Source: VXYL01 sp965203685
Lineage (GTDB): Bacteria; Pseudomonadota; Gammaproteobacteria; Pseudomonadales; Azotimanducaceae
Length of the DNA: 64,000 nucleotides
Direction of reading: 5' to 3'
NCBI GenBank assembly: GCA_965203685.1
Contig: OZ241908.1
Span: 2,604,001-2,668,000, forward strand
In this document: in pieces, positions 35,618 to 45,644 of the stretch
Numbering within the stretch: position 1 is the stretch's first letter
How the letters are laid out: every line of letters starts with the position of its first letter
Program-made: the position numbers and the translations under genes
Notes under the pieces: model-generated
Told to the model about the DNA's origin: nothing
The model's database searches: none
What the model saw: the letters and a program-made list of their open reading frames with translations, nothing else

Positions 35618-37231
35618 TTGCCGAACGCCGCAGGGATCGCGGATCTGCGCCGGGAGAACGCGGTTCTCGCCGAACGGCTGGAGACGCTGGCGGCCGACCA
35701 CGCGGCGCTGCAGAAGACCGTCTCGGCGCTGCGCGAGACCGCGGCGTCGCTGAAGGACCAGGTCGACTGGTTCAAGCGCCAGCTGTTCGGGCGGCGTTCC
35801 GAGAAGCGCGTCGAGTTCGACCTTGCCGAGCAGGCGAACCTGTTCGAGTCGCTCGGCGCCGGGGACGTGCCGACGCCCGAGGTTCCCACCGAGGAGATCA
35901 GCTACCGGCGTCGGCGGAGGAAGAACCGCGCCGGCGCGGTGAACGAGTCCGGCCTGCGCTTCGACGACACGGTGCCGGTGACCACCATCGAGGTGCGCGA
36001 CCCGGCGGTGGAGTCGATCCCCGAGTCGGAACGCGTGGTTGTCGGGGAGAAGGTGACGCACCGCCTGGCGCAGCGTCCGGCGAGCTACGAAGTGCTGAAG
36101 TACGTGCGCCCGGTGGTGAAGCGCCGGGACACCGGGGAGCTGGCGTCGGCGCGGGCGCCGGCGAACGTCCTGGAGCGGACCGCGGCGGACGTCAGCCTGC
36201 TGGCCGGGATGCTGGTCGACAAGTTCCGCCACCACCTGCCGCTGCACCGCCAGCACCGGCGCATGGCGGACGCGGGGATCGCGGTGAGCCGGGCGAGCCT
36301 GACGAACTGGACGGGGCGCGCCATCGACCTGCTCGAGCCGGTCGCGGCGGCGCAGACGGCGCACGTCCTGGAGAGCCGCGTGCTGGCGATGGACGAGACG
36401 CCGGTCAAGGCGGGGCGCGCGGAGCCGGGCAGGATGCGCCAGGGGTACTTCTGGCCGATCTACGGGGACGACGACGAGGTCGTGTTCCCGTTCGCGCCGA
36501 CGCGCGAGCACCGGCACGTCGAGACGTTCCTCGGCGACTTCGAGGGGGTGCTGTCGAGCGACGGCTACGAGGCGTACGCCCGTTACGCGTCGAAGCGCGC
36601 CGGGGTGCGGCACGCGCAGTGCTGGGCGCACGCCAGGCGCGGCTTCGAACAGGCGCGGGACGGCGAGCCGGAGGCGGCCGCCGCGGCGCTGGCGCTGATC
36701 GGCGCGCTGTACGCGAACGAGAAGGCGATCCGCAGGGGGAAGCCGAAGGGCGCCGCGAAGCTGGCGTTGCGGCGCGAGCGGAGCGTGCCGGCGGCGGCGC
36801 GGTTCTTCGCCTGGTGCCGGGAGCAGCGCGCGCGGCCGGACCTGCTGCCGCGCAGTCCGCTGGCGAAGGCGCTGAAGTACGCGCTGGACCGCGAGGCCGG
36901 GCTGTCGGTGTACCTGTCCGACGCCGACGTGGCGATAGATACGAACCACCTCGAAAGGGTTCTCAGGCCGATCCCGGCCGGACGGCGCAACTGGCTGTTC
37001 GCCTGGACGGAGGTCGGCGCGGAGCGCGTCGGCGTGATCCAGGGCTTGCTGGCGACCTGCACGCTGCAGGGCGTGGATCCGTACACGTACCTCGTGGACG
37101 TGCTGCAGCGCGTCGGACGCCACCCGGCGTCGCGTGCGGTGGAACTCACGCCGCGGGTGTGGAGGACGCTGTTCGCGGACGACCCGCTGCGCTCGGACCT
37201 CGACCGCGGCCGCGATCCACCCGGAAGCTAG
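35618..37231 (+). CDS. tnpC: IS66 DDE transposase TnpC, copy 2
   Basis: A 537-residue transposase with the same DDE residues as copy 1 (MDETPVK, SSDGYEAYA, NHLERVLRP). The N-terminal coiled coil differs: VLAERLETLAADHAALQKTV replaces the shorter ELAAAVTSLEGQLA segment, while flanking DNA is almost identical. This localised change suggests recombination with another IS66 member or repeat-driven change. TTG 35618 is the start. Confidence 0.93.
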   Translation: MPNAAGIADLRRENAVLAERLETLAADHAALQKTVSALRETAASLKDQVDWFKRQLFGRRSEKRVEFDLAEQANLFESLGAGDVPTPEVPTEEISYRRRRRKNRAGAVNESGLRFDDTVPVTTIEVRDPAVESIPESERVVVGEKVTHRLAQRPASYEVLKYVRPVVKRRDTGELASARAPANVLERTAADVSLLAGMLVDKFRHHLPLHRQHRRMADAGIAVSRASLTNWTGRAIDLLEPVAAAQTAHVLESRVLAMDETPVKAGRAEPGRMRQGYFWPIYGDDDEVVFPFAPTREHRHVETFLGDFEGVLSSDGYEAYARYASKRAGVRHAQCWAHARRGFEQARDGEPEAAAAALALIGALYANEKAIRRGKPKGAAKLALRRERSVPAAARFFAWCREQRARPDLLPRSPLAKALKYALDREAGLSVYLSDADVAIDTNHLERVLRPIPAGRRNWLFAWTEVGAERVGVIQGLLATCTLQGVDPYTYLVDVLQRVGRHPASRAVELTPRVWRTLFADDPLRSDLDRGRDPPGS

Positions 37232-37337
37232 GCGCTCGGAAACAGATCGACCCCGGCCGGCTTCGCCGCGCCTCGCGGGATACCGTCACGGCACCGCTCA
37301 ACTGCGGAGACGCCTACGTCCCAGTTTGACCGCTTAC

Positions 37338-40300
37338 GATCGATGCAAGCGCACCCTCAAGAACCGAGTGCCCTATGTGGCTGCGGGCCCAGTCCTCCGC
37401 CTCGCGCCTGTGCGGATTGTGATCCGAACTCGGCAACAGATGCGCGACGTCGTCCGCACTAGGGAAAGCCGGCGGCACGCTCTGGTAGGGAGGACGCGCG
37501 CGGGTGGGATCTACAAGAATTGGTGACTCCAGATACAGTGCCCGCTCCACCACTCCCCGCGCGTAGTCCCGCAGCAGGATGTTTGCGGGCGGATGACCAT
37601 CGCGAAACACGCTTGCGTACACGCGCTCGGCCAGCGCACCCACACCCGACCGGTCCTGGCTTCGCATCGCCACTCCGTAGGCGACTGCGTACACGCGCTC
37701 CGCAACGTACGGGTCATCCACGTCCGCGAATCCGTCCACCAACCCGGCGGTGCAATCGAGGCGACCCGTCAGGAGGTTCACGAGCGCCCGCGTCGCCGCA
37801 TCCCGCAGGGGCCGATCGGACGTCGTCAACATCCACGCCAGTGTCCTGGACGCGAGATCCACCAACCCGTCCGTCAACGCAACGTTCGGCCCGACCCGCA
37901 TCGCCCAGTCGAGCAAGCTCCCGATAGCGCTACCCTCGGAACTTCCACCGGTCAGATGGACGGACCACCACGCGTCCCGCGTCGGCATTTCCTCCTCCCG
38001 AAGCCGCGCGTCGAGAAACCGGCCGTTCAACAAGTGCTCCTCAACCGTCGCCACCGTCAGCAGCGTACGGAACATCGCGTACGAATCGCCCCGCCCCGGG
38101 TCTAGCCGCGCGCGGACCAATTCCCGCGTCCGTGCCGAGATCGAACTCGCATCGCGCCATATGAGGCTCTGCCGGAAAGCCGCCTCGAATCCCTCATGCT
38201 TCGTTAGCCGAGGGATCAAATCCGCCACTTCCCGGCCGGCACGTTCGACCAGCTGCACACACAGCGCCTCCAGAATCCCCTGAGTGCCGTACCCGCCAAG
38301 ACCGATCTCCGCCAACCCGCCGCCAGGCTCGAACGCACGATCCGGCGACGCCGCGTCCAAGTGGTCGTCCAAGAGCGCCTCCGTCACGAGATGATCAGCC
38401 AGCCGATCGTATGCAATGAACACCGCCTCGCGGCCTGCGTTGCCGCCGCGCGCGCGCGCCATGTCCCGCACCAGCACCCCTTCGGCCAGCAGCGCCAGAT
38501 ATAGCGACTTTTCGTACCTCCGACCGGGCAGCAGCGCGTTGACCAGCCGCTCCGCCTCCTCAACTGCCAGCCAGCGCTCGGCAGCACTAGGGAACGCGCG
38601 CGCCAGCGCTTGCAGCGCCTTCCTGGCAAGTCCGCTCCACTCCGCTATCCCCAGCATGCTGGCCATGCGCGCGTCGACGGACGAAAGATAGAGGTCGAAG
38701 ATCGCCGTGATCCCCTGGATGGTCTGATGCGATTGACCCGCGTCTTGATCCCGCAACCCCAGGCACAGAGTCTTGAGGAACAGCGGATTGCCGAACTCAG
38801 GTGCGAGCAGCGGATTAGCCGGCACTTTCAGGCCGTAGTGCTTGAAGAACGCGCGCATCGCCTCGTGGCGCTGTGTGCCGAATCCGGAGTGCGTCGCAAC
38901 GACGGCATCTTCGCGGATCTTTTCCGGGATCATCCCCGCGTATGAGGACCGGATTGACAGAACCACGCCCACCCAGTCGGAACGGGCGAAACGCGCCAGG
39001 AGTGCCGGCAGGTGCGTCGCCCAAAAGCCGGCTCCCTTGCCTTCGTTGAGAGCATCAATGATGACCAGCGCTCGAGCATCCGCGGCCTGCGCGGCGCTCT
39101 CTAGCGCCCCGACAAACTCCTCCGCCGTGGTGCTGCCGAGGTCGAGCAACGCCGCCCCCTGCTGCCAGGGCGCCTCATCACTGATGAAGGACTGCCCCAT
39201 CAGCAGGACCGTCGGGCGACCCTCACTGAACCGTCGGTGTGCGATGTCGCACAGCAGGTGCGTTTTCCCGGTCCCGGCCTGACCCTCTAAGATCATCACC
39301 GACGCCTGACCCCACCGCTGTGCTTCCAACAGTCCTTTCCGGACCGTTCGCAGCCCCTCGGCGAACCCCGCGAACTGGTGGCGGTACTGTCCGAACACGC
39401 GGTGTTCCGGCTCTCGCGCCTGGAGATGCTCTACCGCGCGGTCAACATCAGCCGTCACCGCAGCCACTCTCCGTACCACTTCCTCGAATCCAAGCGGTCC
39501 GCTCGGCCGAATCTCCATCGCATCGCCCAACGCGACAGCCTCACCTATCCTCTTGCCGATCAACCTCCTCGCCGCCTGCACCACCTCGTCGTTGGACACC
39601 AAGCCGATCCCGGCTTCCACATCCGGATCTGTTTCTCCGCCCAGGCGCGAAGGCCCGAACGAACACGCGTTGGTCCAGCGACCGCCCAATTCCCGGATCG
39701 CGCGAATCCTCTCGTCGAAGAACCGGCCCGTACGGCCGAAGGCTTCGAACCTGCGAGCGATCGGGAGCTCGACATGAACCTCCGCCGTGTATCTGGGACC
39801 TGCCGTATCCGTGGCCTCCGCCAGCCGCCGCGCAAACCATTCCTCGCCAAACTGAACCGCGCCGAACCAGAACCGCACACGCCCGGCGTGTTCCGGCCGG
39901 GCAAGGCGGTCCAGCAGCTCGCTGCTACCCCAGTACTCGAACTCGACCTCCAGCTCTAGCTCGGCAGCCCATCGGCCCCATTTCTCGACCCGGGTCAACC
40001 ACTTCTCCCGCGCTGACTCCTGGCCCTCGATGCGGGCATCCGCGAGATCCATCGGCAAGCAGACGATGTAACGCTTGAGCCGCGGGTGCTTCCGAAGCGC
40101 CGTCCGCACGGACCGGTCAATCTGGCGCCACTGCGTTTCGCCAAGTTCCAGGAAGTACTTCGCCTGCCATCCCCATTCCCCACCACCATCGAACTCCGCG
40201 CTGCACTCAACGCCGGCATCGGGGTCTCCTTTCCGAAAGAACCGTGCCGGGCCCGACGTCTCCGCTCGCGCGAGCTGACAGCAGAACTCCTCGAAGCCGC

Positions 40301-40349
40301 GGCTCCTGCTGCCGTTCAACGTCCGAATCGCTCGCCAATCAATACTCAC
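37338..40349 (-). pseudogene. N-terminal part of Avs-like nuclease-STAND gene, cut by IS66 copy 2
   Basis: The N-terminal 1000 residues of a protein paralogous to that at 53130-57650. The start GTG 40349 matches the paralogue's N-terminus (VSIDWRAIRTLNGSRSRGFE against MTEIDFARIRAFDGSQNAGF). An Mrr-like PD-(D/E)XK core is seen as GDPDAGVECSAEF then WGWQAKYFLELG. The STAND core has Walker A GQAGTGKTH near residue 354 and Walker B RALVIIDALNEG. This design, nuclease plus STAND ATPase plus long C-terminal sensor, is that of Avs antiphage proteins; the subtype cannot be given by eye. The reading frame enters IS66 copy 2 after HIGHSVLEGALASI and stops inside it. The remaining C-terminal part is at 33538-34852. 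Confidence 0.85.
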
Positions 40350-40493
40350 CTTGGCCCTTGTCTCACCTCGCAGTCGCCGTTCGATTGCCGCTGCGCCCTC
40401 CGGTCGCCGCACCCGACGGCACCGTGCCCGTCCGTCATCCCCATCATCAACTCGCCACCGGCGTACCGACCCTTTGCTGATTCGAGCGTCCGA

Positions 40494-40946
40494 TCACGCG
40501 GGGCGGACCGCGCCCGAACGCTTGCTTGCGCCGGCTCTTCGACCGCCATGGAAGCACCCAGTTGCCGTGGCGTTATTGATCGATAATCCCGAGCGCCCGA
40601 GTCGAAGTCCCGCCCGAAGCGCCCGGTCGTACCTGTCAGGATCGCGGTCCTCCGGTTCCTCGACCGCGTTCAGAATCTCCCTGCGCGCCTCTCGCTCCTC
40701 CTCGTCCTTAAAGAGGACCTCGCCCGTCGTCCGGAACACACCCGGGCGTGAAAGGGGCACGGTACCCTTCGTGCGCAGGTCGTATTGCGGTTCGGAGACT
40801 TTCGCCAAGGTGACGCCGCTCGTCGGAAGCGTCCCCGACAGATCGACGTACATTGTCTGCACCAAGTTTCCCGGGGGACTGGTCACCCCGCCGTCGTTGA
40901 GCATCACGGCGTCGGGGAACAACAAGGATTTCGGTTCTTCGGGCAC
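40494..40946 (-). CDS. Hypothetical protein
   Basis: A 150-residue frame from GTG 40944-40946, starting MPEEPKSLLFPDAVMLNDGG. The first 120 residues have GC-rich third positions and a plausible fold pattern (LVQTMYVDLSGTLPTSGVTL, then an acidic EVLFKDEEEREARREILNAV helix). The last 25 residues look unselected. No family is recognised. It lies 145 bp upstream of the split nuclease-STAND gene, in the same direction, and 156 bp downstream of the 511-residue nuclease candidate, so it may be an intermediate gene of that defence cluster. It could also be a chance frame. Confidence 0.45.
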   Translation of the reverse strand: MPEEPKSLLFPDAVMLNDGGVTSPPGNLVQTMYVDLSGTLPTSGVTLAKVSEPQYDLRTKGTVPLSRPGVFRTTGEVLFKDEEEREARREILNAVEEPEDRDPDRYDRALRAGLRLGRSGLSINNATATGCFHGGRRAGASKRSGAVRPA

Positions 40947-41102
40947 GTTCTCTTCTGTCGCTAACAGTCCGTCAGCAGGAAATCAGGCTCTCGAACATCC
41001 TTCCGAGCCCCTCTCCGGGCAAGACCATCGGCCGAACATGCCCGCCATTTCGGCGACACTTGGGCCGACGGGCGAAAGACCGTGGACTGGACCATCCGAC
41101 CG

Positions 41103-42638
41103 TCACACCTGATGCTCCCCCAGAACGCCTTCGAGCCGTGCCAGGCTCGCGCCCACCGCGTCCTCCACGACCCGCGAGAACCGCCCGGCAACTCCGCGCC
41201 TGTCCAGATGCTGTTCGAAGAGGTGCAGCGCGGTCTCGGGGTCGCCGTCGTCCTCGACGCAGGAAGCCAAGAAACCGGGCAGATCCACCGCCTGGTCAGC
41301 GGCGGCGTTCGCCAGGCGCTCGAAGTCGTCGATCGACAGGACGTACACGCGATCCCTCGGCAGCAGTCTTTCGGCTTCTGCGTTTGGGTATGCCAGCGTC
41401 CCTTCCGGGTACATCTCCGCCAGCACCGTGCCCCTGCTGGCTCCCAGCTCCTTGTTGGTGACGACCAGCAGGTAGTCGACCTCCGCGTCGAGTACGGCCT
41501 CCGGAGCGCGACGCTCCCGCCGCAGCGACACGGACGCCGCCCACGCCTGTCCTACCGCTTTGGTGATTGCCCTCGTCTTGCGGGCGAACATCTCGTCGTT
41601 TCCGACGACCATGACCGATTCATCGAACAGACCGGCCTTCGACTCCACGAAGACGTTGCATCCAGGAAACGACAGCAACCCATCTGGCACCTGCGAACCG
41701 ACCGCAATCCAGCCCCGAAGCGTTTCCTCGCCGAAGAATGGCGCCGGCACCCTCCGGGCCTCCCCTAGCACGTGGCGCTCGAACAGCCGGCCGAACCGGT
41801 CCATGTACGTTTGCCCTTCTTCCCCCAGCACCGAATGCACCAAGCTCTCGAGCCCTCGGTAGAACACCATCGGATGCCAACAGGTCATGCCGCCCTCCGT
41901 GCGCAGAAACGGATAGCGCGTCAATGCCGGGAACTCGAAACACTCCGACGCCACTTTTCGCTTGGCATCGGGCAGCGAGCGGCAGAAGCTCACGAGTTCC
42001 GGCAGCGTGCGCCCCATGGCCGACCGAAAGCCGGCAACGACGTTCGCGGGACAGGCCGGCTCGAGGGAGGAGAACCAGGTGCCGGGGATCACGCGTCTAC
42101 CTTCGCTGATCGCCGCGAACGTGCCAAGCGAGAGATCGATGAATTCGACAACATCGAACCCGGTCTTCGCCCTGAACAGCCGGCGAAGCGGGTAGTCCTC
42201 ACCCTGCGCAGCAAGCAGAGCCGCCTCCCGCGTGAAGCTCTTTGTCAGGCGGCGCTGGAAGCCGAGCTGCGGGCGGATGAGCTGCCGCATGAACAGCCGC
42301 GGCGGCATGCCGTCCCGCCCGTCCCTCTGCACCCGATCGGGCAACTCCCAAAGTTTCTGGCGCAGGTCCTCGAGTTCCGGCCGCGTAATCGCCGGCAACC
42401 GTCTGCCGTCGACATACCTGTCCTGGCAGGCCCACTTCACCAGAAGCAGGGTGACCCAGGGAGCGCTAGCGAGTTGCCCCACTGGATCGTGCGGCGCGTC
42501 GCCAAGCGCACGGATGGCCTCGACCACGATCGAGTCGCGGTCGTACTTGCGGGCGCGGTTGCGCCACTCTTTGTAGGCCTCGTTGAAACGCTTCCTGCCC
42601 ATTACTCCGGCCGCATCCTTGTCAACCTCCGATTGCAT
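41103..42638 (-). CDS. Putative PD-(D/E)XK nuclease, defence-like
   Basis: A 511-residue protein without a family I can name. A helical N-terminal half (YKEWRNRARKYDRDSIVVEA, then LLVKWACQDRYVDG) is followed by a region with GGMTCWHPMVFYRGLESLVH and FGRLFERHVLG. Next comes a nuclease-like core with CNVFVESKAGLF (Glu-x-Lys), and AEVDYLLVVTNKELGAS and RVYVLSIDDFERL strands. Such an arrangement suits a large single-chain restriction or abortive-infection nuclease. GapS1-type proteins are a possible relative, with low confidence. Start ATG 42638, or ATG 42602 (MGRKRFNEAYKEW). It lies in a leftward row of defence-like genes, 285 bp after the next one. Confidence 0.5.
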   Translation of the reverse strand: MQSEVDKDAAGVMGRKRFNEAYKEWRNRARKYDRDSIVVEAIRALGDAPHDPVGQLASAPWVTLLLVKWACQDRYVDGRRLPAITRPELEDLRQKLWELPDRVQRDGRDGMPPRLFMRQLIRPQLGFQRRLTKSFTREAALLAAQGEDYPLRRLFRAKTGFDVVEFIDLSLGTFAAISEGRRVIPGTWFSSLEPACPANVVAGFRSAMGRTLPELVSFCRSLPDAKRKVASECFEFPALTRYPFLRTEGGMTCWHPMVFYRGLESLVHSVLGEEGQTYMDRFGRLFERHVLGEARRVPAPFFGEETLRGWIAVGSQVPDGLLSFPGCNVFVESKAGLFDESVMVVGNDEMFARKTRAITKAVGQAWAASVSLRRERRAPEAVLDAEVDYLLVVTNKELGASRGTVLAEMYPEGTLAYPNAEAERLLPRDRVYVLSIDDFERLANAAADQAVDLPGFLASCVEDDGDPETALHLFEQHLDRRGVAGRFSRVVEDAVGASLARLEGVLGEHQV

Positions 42639-42923
42639 TGGCGAAGCCCGTCAGCACGGCGGCAGCCTCCACGCTTTGGCGCCAACGCTGATCGGCCCGC
42701 GTGATCGACGATTCCGGCACACGGCCGGACTAGGGCGTTGCCTTCGGCCGCGCCCTAGTCGGCTTCGCCGACCCAAGCCCGCACGCGGTCTCGGCCCATT
42801 CGGGTGACGGTCGCTAACGCTTCCGCCCTCCGGGCGGCGCCGTGAACGACATCAAGAGTGCAACCCGGCTGGCAGCCGCACATTGAAAACTGCGTCCCTG
42901 CGCGCCCGCCGCTTCGCTCCGCA

Positions 42924-43757
42924 TCAAAGCCTCCTCTGCGCCATCAGGAACTCCACGCCAAGCCCGACGCGCGCCAACTCGCGCGCCACCACCAGCTCTT
43001 CAACAGCCTCTTCGACCTCTTCCGACCAGCGCGTATCGGCAGCGGTCTCTCGCCGCCCCCGCGCGCGCTCCCGCGCAACCCGCGCCACCTCTTCGAGTTC
43101 TCCGGCCCTCGCCTCCTGGATCCGATCCGACACCGCCCGGGCAACCGCCACCAGTCCCCCCTCGGCCTCCATCGCCGAACGTCCCCGTTCGGCGAGTATC
43201 GACCCGATCTCCCGCGCCTCGACCGGTCTTGGCTCCGAACAGAACCATGCGCGGCGGGAGCCTAGGTCGTAGGCCACCGTGTGCTGCTCATCGTCCGGCA
43301 GGAGTCCGATCTCGGCGGGCGAGAACATCACTGAATGGCGATGCACGGCAACCGCGGCGTACGCGCTATTGAAAGCTTGCCGGCTCTCCAGCCGCGGCAT
43401 CGCGTAGAACACGCTACCCGGGTCGTCCTGTGCCATCCCGACCAGCAGCTCGTGCTGCTGGGACGCGTTGCGCCTCGTCACCGCCATCCGCAGGAATGGC
43501 ACCTTCAGCCCCTGCAAATCCAACTCATGGTTCCGAATCTCCCCTGCGGTCGAGCGCACCATCGGCTCCGGCAGCTTGTATTGCAGGAACAACGGCGCGC
43601 CGCCCACGTCCACCTCGACGTCGAATCCCAGCTGCGCCTCTTCCTGAAGATTCGGAAAGCGCGGTGCCGTCGCCGAGCCGTTCGCCGACGAGCGAACCAG
43701 GTTCTCCGTGAACGCGTAGCCGAACGAAAATTCACTGTAGCCGAGTTGCTTCCTCAT
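42924..43757 (-). CDS. Putative PD-(D/E)XK-like protein
   Basis: A 277-residue protein. The N-terminal 100 residues contain GYSEFSFGYAFTENLVR, PRFPNLQEEAQLGFDVEVDV and PLFLQYKLPEP. The Glu, Asp and Gln-x-Lys order is that of PD-(D/E)XK nucleases, so a nuclease role is likely but unproved. The C-terminal 100 residues are helical and charged (EELEEVARVARERARGRRE) and end LMAQRRL. No family name is recognised. It lies between the PIN gene (156 bp upstream) and the 511-residue nuclease candidate, all leftward. A GC hairpin (42823-42837) follows its stop and may end transcription. Confidence 0.5.
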   Translation of the reverse strand: MRKQLGYSEFSFGYAFTENLVRSSANGSATAPRFPNLQEEAQLGFDVEVDVGGAPLFLQYKLPEPMVRSTAGEIRNHELDLQGLKVPFLRMAVTRRNASQQHELLVGMAQDDPGSVFYAMPRLESRQAFNSAYAAVAVHRHSVMFSPAEIGLLPDDEQHTVAYDLGSRRAWFCSEPRPVEAREIGSILAERGRSAMEAEGGLVAVARAVSDRIQEARAGELEEVARVARERARGRRETAADTRWSEEVEEAVEELVVARELARVGLGVEFLMAQRRL

Positions 43758-43913
43758 TCGCGATCCCGTGTCCTCCGTGTCCCAGTGTCCCCTCGATTCC
43801 GCCCGGCCCCCCTAGCACCGCCGGACGGGATCTTCGCCCCCACGGCGCACGGCGCACGCCGCACGCCGCGCAACGGCCCTGCATTCCGTTACACCATGCC
43901 CGTTTACCCGTTC

Positions 43914-44459
43914 TCAGCTGCGCCCGCCGCCACGGCCCGGCGCTTCGCCCGTCTCTGCCAACACCATCTCCGCCACCGCGCGCCGCATCCACCGCCGCGT
44001 GTACGCGCTCTTCAGGGCCGTTCGCGGTCGGTGCCCCACCCGCTCAAGCAACTCTTCCAAGCACACCAAGCGATCCCGAAAGCCAAGACGGATCCCGGCG
44101 CGCAGGCTGGCACGGTCGGGCCCGCACAACCACCATTCGCCCGACCGTCCGAGCGCGTGCGCCCACAGCGACTCCTCGCCCAGGTCGAGCGCGATGCCGC
44201 CTACCCGCAGGGCCAACTCCGCGCGCTCGGCGTCGCCTACCTCGTGCACCGCCGCCAGTGCCGTTTCCAAGGCCCCCCGCTCGATCCACTCGGCCCGCGG
44301 GCGGTTGGCGAACCCGCTCTGCGTCTCCGTCACGCAGTCGGCTACCGTCTCGACCCGGTAACCCCCGGCCAGCGCCGGCCACGCCGCCGTCCGGTGCGCC
44401 TCGATGATCGCGTTGGTATCCACCAGCACAACAGCCCCAGCCCCGATGTCCACGTTCAC
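43914..44459 (-). CDS. PIN-domain protein, partner of HTH-ImmA/IrrE
   Basis: A 181-residue protein with a PIN-type ribonuclease fold. The first acidic motif is VVLVDTNAIIEAHRT, followed by VETVADCVTETQSG, a central LGEESLWAHALG and a later acidic stretch (GPDRASLRAGIRLGFRDRLV). PIN toxins cleave RNA using three or four acidic residues; Asp in VDTN and Glu in CVTE are visible, while the later ones are less clear. The GTG start (44457-44459) overlaps the stop of the ImmA/IrrE gene as GTGA, so the two are translationally coupled. This pairing of HTH-ImmA/IrrE with PIN is a toxin-antitoxin-like unit. Confidence 0.75.
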   Translation of the reverse strand: MNVDIGAGAVVLVDTNAIIEAHRTAAWPALAGGYRVETVADCVTETQSGFANRPRAEWIERGALETALAAVHEVGDAERAELALRVGGIALDLGEESLWAHALGRSGEWWLCGPDRASLRAGIRLGFRDRLVCLEELLERVGHRPRTALKSAYTRRWMRRAVAEMVLAETGEAPGRGGGRS

Positions 44460-45556
44460 ACCGCAATGTCGCGCTCGATGCCGTGTGCGGCGAACACTCC
44501 CGGCAGTTCATCCACATCCGAATCCACCAAGACCGCCGCACGTCGCTCGGATACCATCCCCTCGTCCAGGGCGAGTCCAAGCACCTCCACGAACGCCTTC
44601 GAGAAGCGCGGTGGCACCACCTGGCGCTCGACACCGCCGTTGCGTCGCAACGCGGCCTCGGGAATGTCACGCGCCCTGGCCGCGGGAATCTCGCCCATCG
44701 CAGCTAGCCGCCATCGCAACGCCGATGCCGTAACCCGCAACTCGGTCGCCGCCTGGTTCAGCCGCGCAACCAGTCCTTCCGCATCGAGCGCCCGCCAGGG
44801 CCCGTAGCAGGCCACTGCAGCAGCGGGCATAAGCACGGCCGCCGCGAAGTTGTTGGCCAGCTGCTCGACTCTGTCGCGGCTCGTCTCCGCGGCCTCCTCC
44901 ACGTGTTTGGGCGGCATCGCCTCCCACGTCAACACGTGGAACAGCTCATGCGCCAGATCGAAGTGCCGCCGCCCCGGAACTTCGTTGCGCGCGATCAGAA
45001 CGGCATCAAGTTCCGGTAGCCGGCACGCCGCCCCCGATATTCGCGGCTCGGTGTCCACCATGAGCACCAGGATTCCCAGTCCGTTCTCCATCGCGGCCCC
45101 CAGGCGCAGCGCTGGCACTGGGCCCAACTCGAACTCCGCCGCGAACCGCTCCCCCGCCTCGATCGCGTCCTCGTACCGCGACCGCTTCGTGAGACCCAGG
45201 CAGGGCCGTACCAGCCGCGCCTCGCGTCCCACCTGCCCCGCCAGCGTCCGGTACGCACCGATCCAACGGCCCGCCCGGTTCTCGTACGCAGTCAAGCGCT
45301 CGGGCGCGACCCCGGTCTGCCGCCATGAGAACCGCGCCTCGCCCTCCAGGCGGAACGGGTCCGTGAAGTAGTCGAGCGACACCCCCAGCCGCTCCGTCGC
45401 GAGCAACAGCTCGCGGGCCGTCACCTGCCGTATACCCGTCTCGATCGCAGAGACGGTCTGCCGGTCCTTGAAGCCCAGCAACCCCGCCACCTCCGCCTGC
45501 GAGAGCCCCCTCTCCTGCCTGAGCGCCTTGATTCGGCTACCGATGATGTCTGCCAC
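44456..45556 (-). CDS. XRE-HTH plus ImmA/IrrE metalloprotease
   Basis: A 366-residue two-domain protein. An N-terminal XRE helix-turn-helix (LRQERGLSQAEVAGLLGFKD then RQTVSAIETG) binds DNA. The DUF955-type protease domain has the zinc motif HFDLAHELFHVLTWE (HExxH) and QLANNFAAAVLMP. Such proteins cleave repressors or partners in response to stress. GTG 45556 has GGGAGG seven bases upstream. A promoter (-35 TTGACT at 45623-45628, -10 TACTAT at 45600-45605, 17 bp) has an inverted repeat across its -10, so autoregulation is likely. It is coupled to the PIN gene and divergent from a membrane-protein pair. Confidence 0.88.
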   Translation of the reverse strand: MADIIGSRIKALRQERGLSQAEVAGLLGFKDRQTVSAIETGIRQVTARELLLATERLGVSLDYFTDPFRLEGEARFSWRQTGVAPERLTAYENRAGRWIGAYRTLAGQVGREARLVRPCLGLTKRSRYEDAIEAGERFAAEFELGPVPALRLGAAMENGLGILVLMVDTEPRISGAACRLPELDAVLIARNEVPGRRHFDLAHELFHVLTWEAMPPKHVEEAAETSRDRVEQLANNFAAAVLMPAAAVACYGPWRALDAEGLVARLNQAATELRVTASALRWRLAAMGEIPAARARDIPEAALRRNGGVERQVVPPRFSKAFVEVLGLALDEGMVSERRAAVLVDSDVDELPGVFAAHGIERDIAV

Positions 45557-45577
45557 AACGCCTCCCGCCTATCGGCC

Positions 45578-45628
45578 TTGCGGATTTATGAATGCAAGAA
45601 TAGTATGCATTCGTCAATTCGCAGTCAA
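45578..45628. promoter_or_regulatory. Overlapping divergent promoters with one operator
   Basis: Leftward: TTGACT (45623-45628), 17 bp, TACTAT (45600-45605). Rightward: TTGCGG (45578-45583), 17 bp, TAGTAT (45601-45606). The -10 boxes coincide. The perfect inverted repeat GAATGCA-N9-TGCATTC (45590-45612) covers both -10 boxes, so one bound protein would shut off both operons. Confidence 0.65.
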
Positions 45629-45644
45629 CGTTTGGTCTAACGCC

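Larger units (their letters stand above)
34853..37337 (+). mobile_element. IS66-family insertion sequence, copy 2
   Basis: 2485 bp with the same ends as copy 1 (GTAAGCGGTCATTCTG and inverted GTAAGCGGTCAAACTG). The flanks share 12 bp, GATCGATGCAAG (34841-34852 and 37338-37349), longer than the usual 8 bp duplication of the family. All three genes are intact. It splits the nuclease-STAND gene of island A. The 22 bp length difference from copy 1 is 21 bp in tnpC plus one base near the right end. Confidence 0.97.

Noticed and set aside
31237..37329. Long second-frame and antisense frames inside the IS66 copies
   Set aside because: They shadow tnpC in both copies, with Arg/Gly-rich or His/Arg-rich content and no motif.
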